Assembly: GCA_021783895.1 (NCBI GenBank)
Contig: JAJXTJ010000110.1
Span: forward strand, 1-5,475
Origin: Pseudomonadota bacterium
GTDB lineage: Bacteria > Pseudomonadota > Gammaproteobacteria > Burkholderiales > Sulfuricellaceae
Length of the DNA stretch: 5,475 bases
Direction of reading: 5' to 3'
In this document: positions 1 to 5,475 of the stretch, piece by piece
Numbering within the stretch: position 1 is the first letter of the stretch
How the letters are laid out: each line of letters begins with the position of its first letter
Program-made: the position numbers and the translations under genes
Notes under the pieces: model-generated
What the model saw: only the letters and a program-made list of their open reading frames with translations
Told to the model about the DNA's origin: nothing
Database searches by the model: none

Positions 1-222
1 TCGATCCTCGGGAGAGGTTCCCTGCCCATAGGACTCTTCTGCCTCGTACAAAGGTAACGTGCCCTTTTTGCCCATTCGCGAAATCGCACCTCCGACAGCT
101 GTTCCCGCGACCGCTCCGATGGACATCATTACGATCTTTAATCCCAGTCCATCAGGAATCGCGACGAACAATCCTGCGATTGCGCCGAGTGTCATTCCAA
201 CAAAGATAGGTGTTTTTTTCAT
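1..222 (-). CDS. Small membrane protein, function unknown (3' end outside window)
   Basis: The reading frame opens with ATG at 222 and is still open at position 1, giving the first 74 residues. A strong ribosome binding site (AGGAG at 228-232, five bases before the ATG) supports the start. The protein begins MKKTPIFVGMTLGAIAGLF. It has two hydrophobic, glycine/alanine-rich segments at about residues 6-22 and 30-47, joined by a short PDGLGLK turn. They are followed by a basic patch (SRMGKKG) and a polar, acidic tail. This looks like a two-helix inner-membrane hairpin with a cytoplasmic tail. I recognise no family. The gene lies 106 bp after the integrase stop on the same strand, so it is probably element cargo and may share the integrase transcript. 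An alternative is a small glycine-zipper-like membrane protein of host origin. The existence of the gene is well supported; its function is not. Confidence 0.7.
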   Translation of the reverse strand, partial: MKKTPIFVGMTLGAIAGLFVAIPDGLGLKIVMMSIGAVAGTAVGGAISRMGKKGTLPLYEAEESYGQGTSPEDR

Positions 223-328
223 TCGAAACTCCTAAACGAAGAGGGCCACAGAATCCTGCCAGCATTACGGCTCCAAGGTATTCACTCTACTACTGTTACT
301 CGTCTACCGCCGATGATCGCTGATGCCA

Positions 329-1537
329 TCACTCGGTGGACGCCGCCTCTTTAACCAGCTCGGCCTCGATCTGGCCGACCCAATCCGCCCACCTTTGCAT
401 CAATTCGCGGCGCTCGGGCAAATACTCAGCGTGGTTGTAGGCTGCCTTCACCTTATTTTGTTCGGCGTGCGCGAGCTGCCGTTCGATTACGTCGGGCCGG
501 AATCCCATCTCGTGAAGCTGGGTAGAAGCCGTGGCGCGGAAGTCGTGCCCTGTCACCGCTCCGGAGGCATACCCCATGTACTCGAGTGCGCGGTTGACCG
601 TTGTTGCGCTCATCACGTCATCCGGACGGCGGTTGTTGGGAAACAGCCAACGCCCGGCACCGGTAATACGTTGCAGTTCACGTAGCAAGGCGACCACCTG
701 CCGCGAGAGCGGCACGATGTGAGGACGTCTCATTTTCATCTTCTCAGATGGGATTCGCCACTCGGACTCGTCCAGGTTGATCTCCGTCCATTCTGCCTTC
801 CGCATCTCGACCGTCCGAACGAACGTCAGCAGCAGGATCCGCACGGCGATTGCAGTCGTGCGATTGCCGCCATACCCACGCACCTTGAGGACGAACTCGC
901 CGATCTCCTCGCGGGACATTGGCTTGCTGTGATTGATCGGCGGGCGAATGACCGCGCCACGTAGCGCAGCAGCCGGATCGCTATCGGCCCGGAGCGTAAC
1001 CACAGCGTACCGGAACACGGCTGAACACCACTGACGCAAGTTGAGGGCGACCGTCTCGGCGCCGCGGTCGGAGACGCGGTTAAGAATGGTGAGAATATTT
1101 GCAGCCGTCACGGACCGAATCGGCAGGCGCCCGATGTGCGGATAGACATCGTTATCCATGAAACGCTCAACCTGCCCCAGGTAGTAAGGCGACCATTTCG
1201 CACGCTGTTTCTCGACCCACTCCTGGGTGATGGCCTTGAAGGTGTTGGCGTTTCCAACGATGTTGCGCGCACGCTCAGTCTGGCGGATATGGGAAGGGTG
1301 CTGGCCATCCTTCACTAGATCGCGCGCGTCGTCGCGTGCCTTGCGTGCATCCGACAGGCCCACGGTGGGATACTCGCCTATGGCAAAGAGGTTCTCTTTG
1401 CCGGCGATCTTGTAGCGGTAGCGCCAGAACTTTGAGCCATTTGGTTTGACCTCCAGGTAGAGGCCGTGGCTATCAGCGAGCTTCAGCGGCTTGTCGGCTG
1501 CCTTGGCTTGCCTGATTTTGACGTCGGTTAAAGGCAT
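329..1537 (-). CDS. int: P4-type tyrosine site-specific integrase
   Basis: This 402-residue protein catalyses integration and excision of a mobile element by cutting and rejoining DNA at attachment sites through a covalent 3'-phosphotyrosine. Residues 1-90 match the N-terminal arm-binding (DUF4102) domain typical of P4-like integrases (opening MPLTDVKIRQAKAADKP, then DSHGLYLEVKPNGSKFWRYRY). Residues 98-200 form the SAM-like core-binding domain, and 205-390 the catalytic domain. Visible catalytic residues are Arg241 (TFVRTVEMRKAEW), a likely Lys at 266 or 268, His331 and Arg334 (GHDFRAT), His357 (QLAHAEQ) and the nucleophile Tyr367 (KAAYNHAEY). The length is normal and nothing essential is missing, so the enzyme should be active. 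The ATG at 1537 has an AGAGG ribosome binding site five bases upstream. It sits between the element end and the cargo, the usual position for an integrase beside its own attachment site. Class certainty is very high; the target site is inferred. Confidence 0.96.
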   Translation of the reverse strand: MPLTDVKIRQAKAADKPLKLADSHGLYLEVKPNGSKFWRYRYKIAGKENLFAIGEYPTVGLSDARKARDDARDLVKDGQHPSHIRQTERARNIVGNANTFKAITQEWVEKQRAKWSPYYLGQVERFMDNDVYPHIGRLPIRSVTAANILTILNRVSDRGAETVALNLRQWCSAVFRYAVVTLRADSDPAAALRGAVIRPPINHSKPMSREEIGEFVLKVRGYGGNRTTAIAVRILLLTFVRTVEMRKAEWTEINLDESEWRIPSEKMKMRRPHIVPLSRQVVALLRELQRITGAGRWLFPNNRRPDDVMSATTVNRALEYMGYASGAVTGHDFRATASTQLHEMGFRPDVIERQLAHAEQNKVKAAYNHAEYLPERRELMQRWADWVGQIEAELVKEAASTE

Positions 1538-1764
1538 GACAACCTCTCATGTTCAATACTGTTCTCTTGCGCCGCGATCTGGTGTCCAATCCCATTGAAT
1601 TTCTTGTGATGGCCTATTGCTTGATCACCAGGTTCCGGACGAATGCAGTCTCAACGAAACGGTAAATCGCACAGCAAGAATACCGGTTGAATTCGGGAGT
1701 CAACATCAACCGCAACGGCTCTGGCTGCGCGCGGCTGGTAGTGGCAGGCATCGTAATTACAACC
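1538..1764 (-). other. Untranslated leader upstream of the integrase
   Basis: Together with the repeat cluster and attachment region to its right, this forms a 342-bp stretch between the integrase start and the trpG remnant without a convincing gene. Apart from the integrase ribosome binding site (AGAGG at 1543-1547), I see no coding potential, no tRNA and no clear hairpin. If the integrase is transcribed from the TATAAT box at 1778-1783, this stretch is a 5' leader of about 230 nt. That is long for an integrase and leaves room for an unseen excisionase site or a second promoter closer to the gene. Confidence 0.5.
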
Positions 1765-1812
1765 AGCGGGTATCGTAATTATACTCAAACGATACCCGCT
1801 TTGATACCCGCT
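1765..1812. repeat. Inverted and direct GATACCCGCT repeats, probable integrase arm or operator sites
   Basis: AGCGGGTATCGT (1765-1776) and ACGATACCCGCT (1789-1800) form a perfect 12-bp inverted repeat with a 12-base loop. GATACCCGCT is then repeated directly at 1803-1812, 12 bases after the copy at 1791-1800. A second direct repeat, ATCGTAATTA, occurs at 1750-1759 and 1772-1781, with a 22-bp period. Clusters of short direct and inverted repeats beside the integrase gene at an element end are typical of arm-type integrase binding sites. The arrangement around a -10 box also suggests a regulatory operator. The repeats are seen directly; the binding role is inferred. Confidence 0.6.
1778..1783 (-). 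promoter_or_regulatory. Candidate -10 box of the integrase promoter
   Basis: The minus strand reads TATAAT, a perfect sigma-70 -10 hexamer, exactly inside the loop of the 12-bp inverted repeat at 1765-1800. The -35 position is poor (TATCAA at 17-bp spacing), so the promoter would be weak or activator-dependent. Proteins bound to the flanking repeats would compete with polymerase, which would fit integrase autoregulation. The position, about 240 bp before the integrase start, is distant but has no intervening gene. Confidence 0.4.
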
Positions 1813-1818
1813 TTTTTC

Positions 1819-1900
1819 TGGGATGCGAAGAAAGTCCGTGGGACGACGTTAGACAAACATCATTGTTTTTACAGTGCCTTTATAGGAATTCTGAGACGCT
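1819..1900. other. Candidate attachment-site region of the integrative element
   Basis: The plus strand carries four related hexamers: TGGGAT (1819-1824), TGGGAC (1839-1844), TTAGAC (1849-1854) and TGAGAC (1892-1897). The first three are spaced 20 and 10 bp apart, on one face of the helix. A small hairpin (AAACA at 1855-1859 pairing with TGTTT at 1864-1868) lies between the third and fourth. From memory, regions of this kind flank the ends of many elements with P4-type integrases. The crossover point cannot be fixed from one end: it may lie near TGAGACG or further right, at the trpG junction (about 1928-1948). No tRNA gene is present, so the usual tRNA 3'-end target does not apply. Confidence 0.45.
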
Positions 1901-1948
1901 ATGAAGTGTTGAAAAACGCACATGCCGCTTATCGATCATCAAAAGCAT
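1880..1948 (-). pseudogene. trpG: 5' remnant of trpG (anthranilate synthase glutaminase subunit)
   Basis: One base after the trpE stop, an ATG at 1948 opens with MLLMID, the conserved N-terminus of TrpG/PabA glutamine amidotransferases, normally followed by NYDSF. A strong GGAGGG ribosome binding site (1956-1961) lies seven bases upstream, inside the end of trpE, so the two genes were translationally coupled. After codon 6, and two bases of codon 7, the similarity stops: residue 7 is Lys where Asn is expected, and 15 unrelated residues lead to a TAA at 1880-1882. The oxyanion loop and the Cys-His-Glu triad of the amidotransferase are absent, so this 22-residue product cannot supply ammonia to TrpE. 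The break near 1928 is the boundary between host and foreign DNA. The segment could instead be one copy of a duplicated attachment core, with intact trpG beyond the other end of the element. Confidence 0.7.
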
Positions 1949-1949
1949 G

Positions 1950-3422
1950 TTATATCCCTCCGTCCAAGCCGCCCAGCGCCAGCTCCGCCGCGCGCAGCAC
2001 GGCACGTGCCTTGTTCTGGGTTTCCGTCCATTCGCTCGCGGGCACCGAGTCGGCGACGATACCGGCGCCGGCCTGGACGTAAAGCGTTTCGTTTCTGACC
2101 ACGGCGGTGCGGATGGCGATCGCCAGATCCATGTCGCCGTTGAAGCTGAGGTAGCCCACCGCGCCGGCGTAGATGCCGCGCTTGGTCGGCTCCAGCTCGT
2201 CGATGATTTCCATCGCCCGCACCTTGGGCGCACCGGACACGGTGCCGGCCGGAAAGGTGGCGCGCAATACGTCCATCGCGTTCTGGCCTTGTTTCAACTT
2301 GCCCTCGACGTTGGAGACGATGTGCATGACGTGGGAATAACGCTCGATGGCCATGTTCTCGGTGACCTTGACCGAGCCGGTTTCGGCGACGCGACCCGCG
2401 TCGTTGCGGCCCAGGTCCATCAGCATCAGGTGCTCGGCCAGCTCCTTGGGATCGGCCAGCAGATCGGCGGCCAGCGCCTCGTCCTCTTCGCGGGTCTTGC
2501 CGCGCGGGCGGGTGCCGGCGATCGGGCGCACAGTGACCACGTCTTCTTCCAGCCGCACCAGGATTTCCGGCGACGAACCGACCACCTGGAAATCGCCCAT
2601 GTCGTAATAGAACATGTACGGCGAGGGATTGAGCGAGCGCAAAGCGCGATAGAGCGTCAGCGGCGAGGCGGCGAAAGGTTGCGACATGCGCTGGGACAAC
2701 ACCACCTGCATGATGTCGCCGTCGAAGATATAGCGCTTGGCTTTTTCCACCGCCCGCTTGAAAGCGTCTTCGCCGAACTCCGATGCGGCCTGAGCAGACG
2801 GACAAGAGGCCGTAACGGGGATTTTAACCGGCTGGTTCAACTGGCTGCGCATTTCGTCCAGCCGCGCCTGGCCGCGAGCGTATGCGCCGGGCTGGGCGGG
2901 ATCGGCATAGACAATCAGGTAAATCTTGCCGGACAGGTTGTCCACCACCGCGACTTCCTCCGACAGCAGCAGCAGGATGTCCGGCGTTCCCAGCACGTCC
3001 GGCTTGACGGTGTGGGCCAGCTTTTTCTCGATGTAGCGGATGGTGTCGTAGCCGAAGTAGCCCGCCAGCCCGCCGGTGAAGCGGGGCTGACCGGGATGCT
3101 CGGCCACTTTCGTGCGCGCGGCGTAATCTTCAATAAACTGCAACGGGTCATCGGTTTCAACCCGCTCCAGTACCATGCCCTCATCTTCGACGCTCACGCT
3201 GCGGCCATGCACCCTGATCCGGGTTTTGGCCGGCAGGCCGATAAAGGAATAACGGCAGAAACACTCGCCCCCCACCACCGATTCCAGCAGGTAGGAATAG
3301 GGCCGGTTGGCCAGCTTGAGATAAACGCTTAAGGGTGTATCGAGGTCGGCCAGGGTTTCCCTGACCAGCGGAATGCGGTTGTAACCTTGGGCGGCAAGGG
3401 TATTGAATTCATGTTCAGTCAT
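1950..3422 (-). CDS. trpE: Anthranilate synthase component I
   Basis: TrpE (490 residues, normal length) converts chorismate to anthranilate in the first step of tryptophan synthesis, using ammonia from the TrpG glutaminase. The N-terminal domain carries LLES (45-48), the motif linked to tryptophan feedback inhibition. The C-terminal chorismate-binding domain spans about 220-480, with PSPYMFYYD (267-274), GSSPEIL (282-288), PIAGTRPRG (300-308), the Glu330-His331 pair in [20 protein letters not shown] (361-367), GTVSGAPK (393-400) and [10 protein letters not shown] (450-459). The GTRPRG and LLES motifs favour TrpE over PabB or the salicylate and isochorismate synthases. I chose the ATG at 3422 because [22 protein letters not shown] is the family's N-terminus and a GGTGA ribosome binding site lies seven bases upstream. 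An in-frame ATG at 3488 would add 22 unconserved residues and overlap the leader peptide. It follows gph by 111 bp and overlaps no gene; the next gene, trpG, is broken. Confidence 0.97.
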   Translation of the reverse strand: MTEHEFNTLAAQGYNRIPLVRETLADLDTPLSVYLKLANRPYSYLLESVVGGECFCRYSFIGLPAKTRIRVHGRSVSVEDEGMVLERVETDDPLQFIEDYAARTKVAEHPGQPRFTGGLAGYFGYDTIRYIEKKLAHTVKPDVLGTPDILLLLSEEVAVVDNLSGKIYLIVYADPAQPGAYARGQARLDEMRSQLNQPVKIPVTASCPSAQAASEFGEDAFKRAVEKAKRYIFDGDIMQVVLSQRMSQPFAASPLTLYRALRSLNPSPYMFYYDMGDFQVVGSSPEILVRLEEDVVTVRPIAGTRPRGKTREEDEALAADLLADPKELAEHLMLMDLGRNDAGRVAETGSVKVTENMAIERYSHVMHIVSNVEGKLKQGQNAMDVLRATFPAGTVSGAPKVRAMEIIDELEPTKRGIYAGAVGYLSFNGDMDLAIAIRTAVVRNETLYVQAGAGIVADSVPASEWTETQNKARAVLRAAELALGGLDGGI

Positions 3423-3492
3423 GATCGGTTCACCATAGAGAAATTTAGAAAGCGGATGCGAATTCCGGGGATGGCTCAATTGCGCCATCGCC
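3423..3492 (-). promoter_or_regulatory. Possible trp attenuator or translational control region
   Basis: On the minus strand the second Trp codon of the leader peptide lies in a hairpin: GATGGC (3489-3484) pairs with GCCATC (3475-3470) across an eight-base loop containing the leader stop, and the stem can extend by two G-C pairs past a mismatch. An alternative pairing is possible between GCGATG, around the Trp codons, and CATCCGC downstream (with one bulge). A short CGGA/TCCG stem (3467-3464 and 3456-3453) is followed by CTTTCTAAATTTCTCT, a moderately U-rich run, which would make at best a weak terminator. Ribosome stalling at the Trp codons would disrupt the first hairpin. The classical strong 3:4 terminator is not apparent, so the mechanism (transcriptional, Rho-linked or translational) is open. 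Confidence 0.35.
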
Positions 3493-3532
3493 AGGACTGC
3501 ACCAACGATCTGTTCATTTCCCTGTGGCTCAT
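3476..3532 (-). CDS. trpL: Putative trp operon leader peptide
   Basis: An 18-codon frame, [18 protein letters not shown], begins one base after the gph stop codon (TGA-A-ATG) and ends 53 bases before the trpE start. It has a good ribosome binding site, AGGAAG at 3540-3545, seven bases from the ATG. Trp codons at positions 14 and 16 lie just before the stop, the arrangement used by attenuation leaders of tryptophan operons to sense charged tRNA-Trp. The frame differs from the one leading into trpE. Supporting points are its position, orientation, ribosome binding site and Trp codon placement. Against it are the small size, for which two Trp codons could arise by chance, and the lack of an obvious terminator. 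Translation may be coupled to gph when read from an upstream promoter. The call is inferred and needs conservation to confirm it. Confidence 0.55.
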   Translation of the reverse strand: MSHREMNRSLVQSWRWRN

Positions 3533-3533
3533 T

Positions 3534-4220
3534 TCACGTCTTCCTGATCAGTTTCAATAGTTCCGGCAAGCTGTCGATCACCGCGTCGCAATCCTGTTCG
3601 CACACGTCCTTGCCGCCATTGTAGCCGTAAGGCAGCATCACCACCGGGCAACCGGCGGCACGCGCAGCCCGGCTGTCGTTCAGGGAATCGCCCACCAGCA
3701 GCAGATCCCTGGGCTCGACTTCGTAGTATATCGCAGCATAACGCAGCGGCAGCGGGTCCGGCTTCTTGCGCGGCAGGCTGTCGCCGGAAAGAATCAGGTC
3801 GAAATAATCCTTCATGCCCATCGCTTCCAGCAGCGGCAGAGTGAAACGCTGCGCCTTGTTGGTGATGCAGACCAGCGTGTAACCCGCATCGCGCAAGGCC
3901 TGCAGCCCTTCCATGACGCCCGGATAAGGCCGGGTTTCGCGGTGCAACACTTCGTCGTAATGCTTCTCGAACAACGGCAGCGCCTTGGCAAACAACGCAT
4001 CATCCGGCTTGCCGTGCATTTCGCCGGTCAGCGCCCGCTTCACCAGGTTGCCGATGCCGTTGCCGATGTAGGACCGGATTTTTCCCAGATCGACCGGCGC
4101 CATCCCCAGATCGCGCAACATGCGCTGCGCCGCCTCGGCGATATCCGGGGCGGTGTCCAGCAGCGTGCCATCGAGATCGATGACGACGGCTTTGACGGGT
4201 AATGGAAATTTTTTATTCAT
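3534..4220 (-). CDS. gph: Phosphoglycolate phosphatase (HAD superfamily)
   Basis: Gph hydrolyses 2-phosphoglycolate to glycolate and phosphate, removing a by-product of DNA repair and of Rubisco oxygenation where Rubisco exists. The 228-residue cytoplasmic protein shows all HAD motifs: motif I VIDLDGTLLDT with nucleophile Asp15 and acid/base Asp17, motif II Thr120 (CITNK), motif III Lys153 (KKPDP), and motif IV GDSLND with the Mg-binding Asp178 and Asp182. The helical cap domain (about 22-95) follows motif I, as in subfamily IA. I chose the ATG at 4220 because MNKKFPLPVKAVVIDLDGT has family-like spacing to motif I. The ATGs at 4229 and 4283 would add residues encoded by the CACAGAG repeat. 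The ribosome binding site is weak; GGTGA, about ten bases upstream, comes from the edge of that repeat. The gene lies between rpe and trpE on one strand, a common betaproteobacterial order. Another HAD phosphatase role is possible, but context favours Gph. Confidence 0.93.
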   Translation of the reverse strand: MNKKFPLPVKAVVIDLDGTLLDTAPDIAEAAQRMLRDLGMAPVDLGKIRSYIGNGIGNLVKRALTGEMHGKPDDALFAKALPLFEKHYDEVLHRETRPYPGVMEGLQALRDAGYTLVCITNKAQRFTLPLLEAMGMKDYFDLILSGDSLPRKKPDPLPLRYAAIYYEVEPRDLLLVGDSLNDSRAARAAGCPVVMLPYGYNGGKDVCEQDCDAVIDSLPELLKLIRKT

Positions 4221-4232
4221 AAAAAACATTTC

Positions 4233-4341
4233 ACCACAGAGACACAGAGGCACAGAGGAAAAACAGACCCGACAACAAGTCATTTACTGCACACAAAGAA
4301 ACCTTTATGAATGGTTTTGAATTTCTCTGTGTCTCTGTGGT
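4233..4341. repeat. Inverted pair of CACAGAG-type dispersed repeat
   Basis: ACCACAGAGACACAGAG at 4233-4249 and its exact reverse complement at 4325-4341 form a perfect 17-bp inverted repeat around a 75-bp spacer. A further degenerate unit, GCACAGAGG, extends the left arm to about 4258. Inside the spacer a smaller stem (AAACC at 4299-4303 with GGTTT at 4313-4317) can form. CACAGAGACACAGAG sequences are a dispersed intergenic repeat that I recall from many unrelated bacterial genomes. The unit fills nearly all of the gap between rpe and gph, so the shared transcript would carry a long hairpin. Its right edge is eight bases from the rpe stop, and its left edge supplies the GGTGA before gph. Confidence 0.8.
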
Positions 4342-4349
4342 TAGTGCTT

Positions 4350-5036
4350 TTAAACTTTAGCCAGTTCAGCGCGCAACGCCCCGATAACCGAATCGTAACG
4401 GTGCGGGTCGCTGTCCTTGGCCGCGCCGAACACGGCGGAACCGGCAACGAAAGTGTCCACGCCTGCCCTGGCGACTTCCAGTATGTTGCCGGGACCAACG
4501 CCGCCGTCGATTTCCAGGCTCACGTTCAGGCCGCGCGCAACTATCATCTGGCGCACCTTGCGGGCCTTGTCCAGGACGTAGGGAATGAATTTCTGACCGC
4601 CGAAACCGGGGTTCACCGACATCAGCAACACCATGTCGAGCTTGTCCAGGGTGTATTCCAGCACGTCCAGCGGGGCGGCCGGATTGAACACCAGGCCGGC
4701 CTTGCAGCCGCTTTCCTTGATCAGGCCGATGGTGCGGTCAACATGCTCGGAAGCTTCGGGGTGGAAAGTGATGTAGGTGGCGCCCGCCTTGGCGAAATCC
4801 GGGATGATGCGGTCCACCGGCTTGACCATCAGATGCACGTCGATAGGGGCGGTCACGCCATGCTTGCGCAGGGCCTCGCACACCAGCGGGCCGATGGTCA
4901 GGTTGGGCACATAATGGTTGTCCATGACATCGAAGTGAACGATATCCGCTCCGGCGGCGAGAACATTGTCCACTTCCAGGCCCAGCGTGGCGAAGTTGGC
5001 GGACAGGATGCTCGGCGCAATTCTGTATTGGGGCAT
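4350..5036 (-). CDS. rpe: Ribulose-phosphate 3-epimerase
   Basis: Rpe interconverts D-ribulose 5-phosphate and D-xylulose 5-phosphate in the pentose phosphate pathway, and in the Calvin cycle where present. The 228-residue protein is a TIM barrel of normal length. Metal and catalytic residues are in the expected places: His34 and Asp36 ([13 protein letters not shown]), His68 (PIDVHLMV) and Asp177 (EIDGGVG). The [13 protein letters not shown] phosphate-binding loop lies at 139-151, and the C-terminal phosphate site is VAGSAVFG. The start at 5036 gives the typical [16 protein letters not shown] beginning, with AAGGAAG at 5041-5047 four bases upstream. It is the first gene of the leftward set, diverging from apaG; gph follows after 129 bp occupied mostly by the repeat. 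No defects are visible. Confidence 0.98.
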   Translation of the reverse strand: MPQYRIAPSILSANFATLGLEVDNVLAAGADIVHFDVMDNHYVPNLTIGPLVCEALRKHGVTAPIDVHLMVKPVDRIIPDFAKAGATYITFHPEASEHVDRTIGLIKESGCKAGLVFNPAAPLDVLEYTLDKLDMVLLMSVNPGFGGQKFIPYVLDKARKVRQMIVARGLNVSLEIDGGVGPGNILEVARAGVDTFVAGSAVFGAAKDSDPHRYDSVIGALRAELAKV

Positions 5037-5221
5037 GACGCTTCCTTAAATAAACCAAAGGTTTGGATTTTACCCTAAAGGACTCCGACTTTGCTATTCA
5101 CTCTTGCCCTATGCGACCCGCTGGGAAGTGTGGGGGAAAATACCAGTGAATGAAACGATCGTATGCCCCATGCAGTATGCTTATGCTTGCCAGGAAAGCC
5201 AAATTCGTGTGCAATAGCGAG
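5037..5221. promoter_or_regulatory. Divergent rpe/apaG intergenic region
   Basis: This 185-bp region must hold the promoters for both directions. Toward rpe, the minus strand has TAAAAT (5072-5067), one mismatch from the -10 consensus, without a good -35. CCAAA-GG-TTTGG (5055-5066) is a short palindrome between that box and the rpe ribosome binding site and could be an operator. Toward apaG I see no clear promoter, but TATGC is repeated three times between 5162 and 5186. No protein or RNA gene is evident. Confidence 0.35.
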
Positions 5222-5475
5222 ATGGCCGACAGCAAGAAATATGAAATCACGGTAAAAACCCACGTCGAGTACGTTCCCGACCAATCCGACATTGATCTGG
5301 AGCGGTATGTCTTCGCTTACACGATCACCATCACCAATACCGGCAGCGTCGCCGCCCAGTTGATCAGCCGCCACTGGGTTATCGCCGATGCCACCGGCCA
5401 GGTGCAGGAAGTGCGCGGCTTGGGCGTGATCGGCGAACAACCGCTGCTGAAGCCGGGCGAGAGGTTGGAATATAC
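5222..5475 (+). CDS. apaG: ApaG protein (3' end outside window)
   Basis: The first 84 residues of ApaG are present, about two thirds of the usual 125-130. ApaG has a fibronectin-III-like beta-sandwich fold; it is annotated in relation to Co/Mg efflux and diadenosine tetraphosphate metabolism, but its molecular role is not settled. Recognisable segments are LERYVFAYTITITNTGSVAAQL, broken here as LERYVFAYTI and NTGSVAAQL, then SRHWVIADATG, VRGLGVIGEQPLLKPGE and the start of the Y-T-S segment at the window edge. The ATG at 5222 gives MADSKKYEITV, which fits the family length, but it has no clear ribosome binding site. A GTG at 5207 has AGGAAA nine bases upstream and would add five residues. The frame is open back to an ATG at 5150. 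The divergent rpe-apaG pair is common in betaproteobacteria. Confidence 0.93.
   Translation, partial: MADSKKYEITVKTHVEYVPDQSDIDLERYVFAYTITITNTGSVAAQLISRHWVIADATGQVQEVRGLGVIGEQPLLKPGERLEY

Noticed and set aside
1765..1817. Stem followed by TTTTTT on the plus strand as an intrinsic terminator
   Set aside because: No plus-strand gene lies upstream for it to end, and the repeats have direct as well as inverted copies beside an integrase, which fits binding sites better.
1538..1950. tRNA gene as integration target
   Set aside because: No cloverleaf, no T-loop-like GTTCRANNC with matching arms and no CCA-adjacent acceptor stem could be found on either strand.
1947..3332. Plus-strand open frame of 461 codons opposite trpE
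   Set aside because: It is rich in His, Gln, Val and Gly as expected from the antisense of a GC-rich gene, has no recognisable motif, and trpE on the other strand is unmistakable.
3423..3488. N-terminal extension of trpE from the ATG at 3488
   Set aside because: The extra 22 residues are not like the family, no ribosome binding site precedes that ATG, and the ATG at 3422 has both a GGTGA site and the conserved N-terminus.
4221..4283. Longer gph start at 4283 (or 4229)
   Set aside because: The added residues (for example VCFSSVPLCLCGE) are the translation of the dispersed repeat and lie outside the HAD fold.
4233..4341. CRISPR array from the CACAGAG units
   Set aside because: Only one arm in each orientation, no regular spacers, and very short repeats.
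4311..5078. Plus-strand open frame of 255 codons opposite rpe
   Set aside because: Antisense of the clear rpe gene. Its beginning is translated from the CACAGAG repeat and no family is recognisable.

Overview
The window reads as the chromosome of a betaproteobacterium, most like the Nitrosomonadales/Gallionellaceae side of the class. This is an inference from protein character and gene order; no database search was possible. The right-hand 3.5 kb holds a host block on the minus strand, rpe, gph and trpE (in transcription order), with apaG diverging from rpe at the right edge. In many betaproteobacteria this block continues directly into trpG, trpD and trpC.

Here it does not. One base after the trpE stop, trpG begins with a good ribosome binding site and its conserved first codons (MLLMID). 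The trpG sequence ends there, and the DNA becomes the end of an integrative element. The element end has a candidate attachment region (about 1819-1900), a cluster of inverted and direct repeats around a perfect TATAAT box (1765-1812), a roughly 230-bp untranslated leader, a complete P4-type tyrosine integrase (329-1537) and the start of a small two-helix membrane protein that runs off the left edge. The rest of the element and the rest of trpG are not in view.

Two further features lie in the host block. Between gph and trpE is an 18-codon reading frame with its own Shine-Dalgarno sequence and two near-adjacent Trp codons (SWRWRN-stop). It looks like a trp leader peptide, although a classical terminator hairpin is not obvious. 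Between rpe and gph is a 109-bp inverted pair of the CACAGAG-type dispersed repeat, with perfect 17-bp arms.

Functionally, rpe (pentose phosphate epimerase) and gph (2-phosphoglycolate phosphatase) are carbon-metabolism genes. trpE encodes the chorismate-binding subunit of anthranilate synthase, which normally needs the TrpG glutaminase. All genes except apaG point left, so transcription from the trp block could run into the element.
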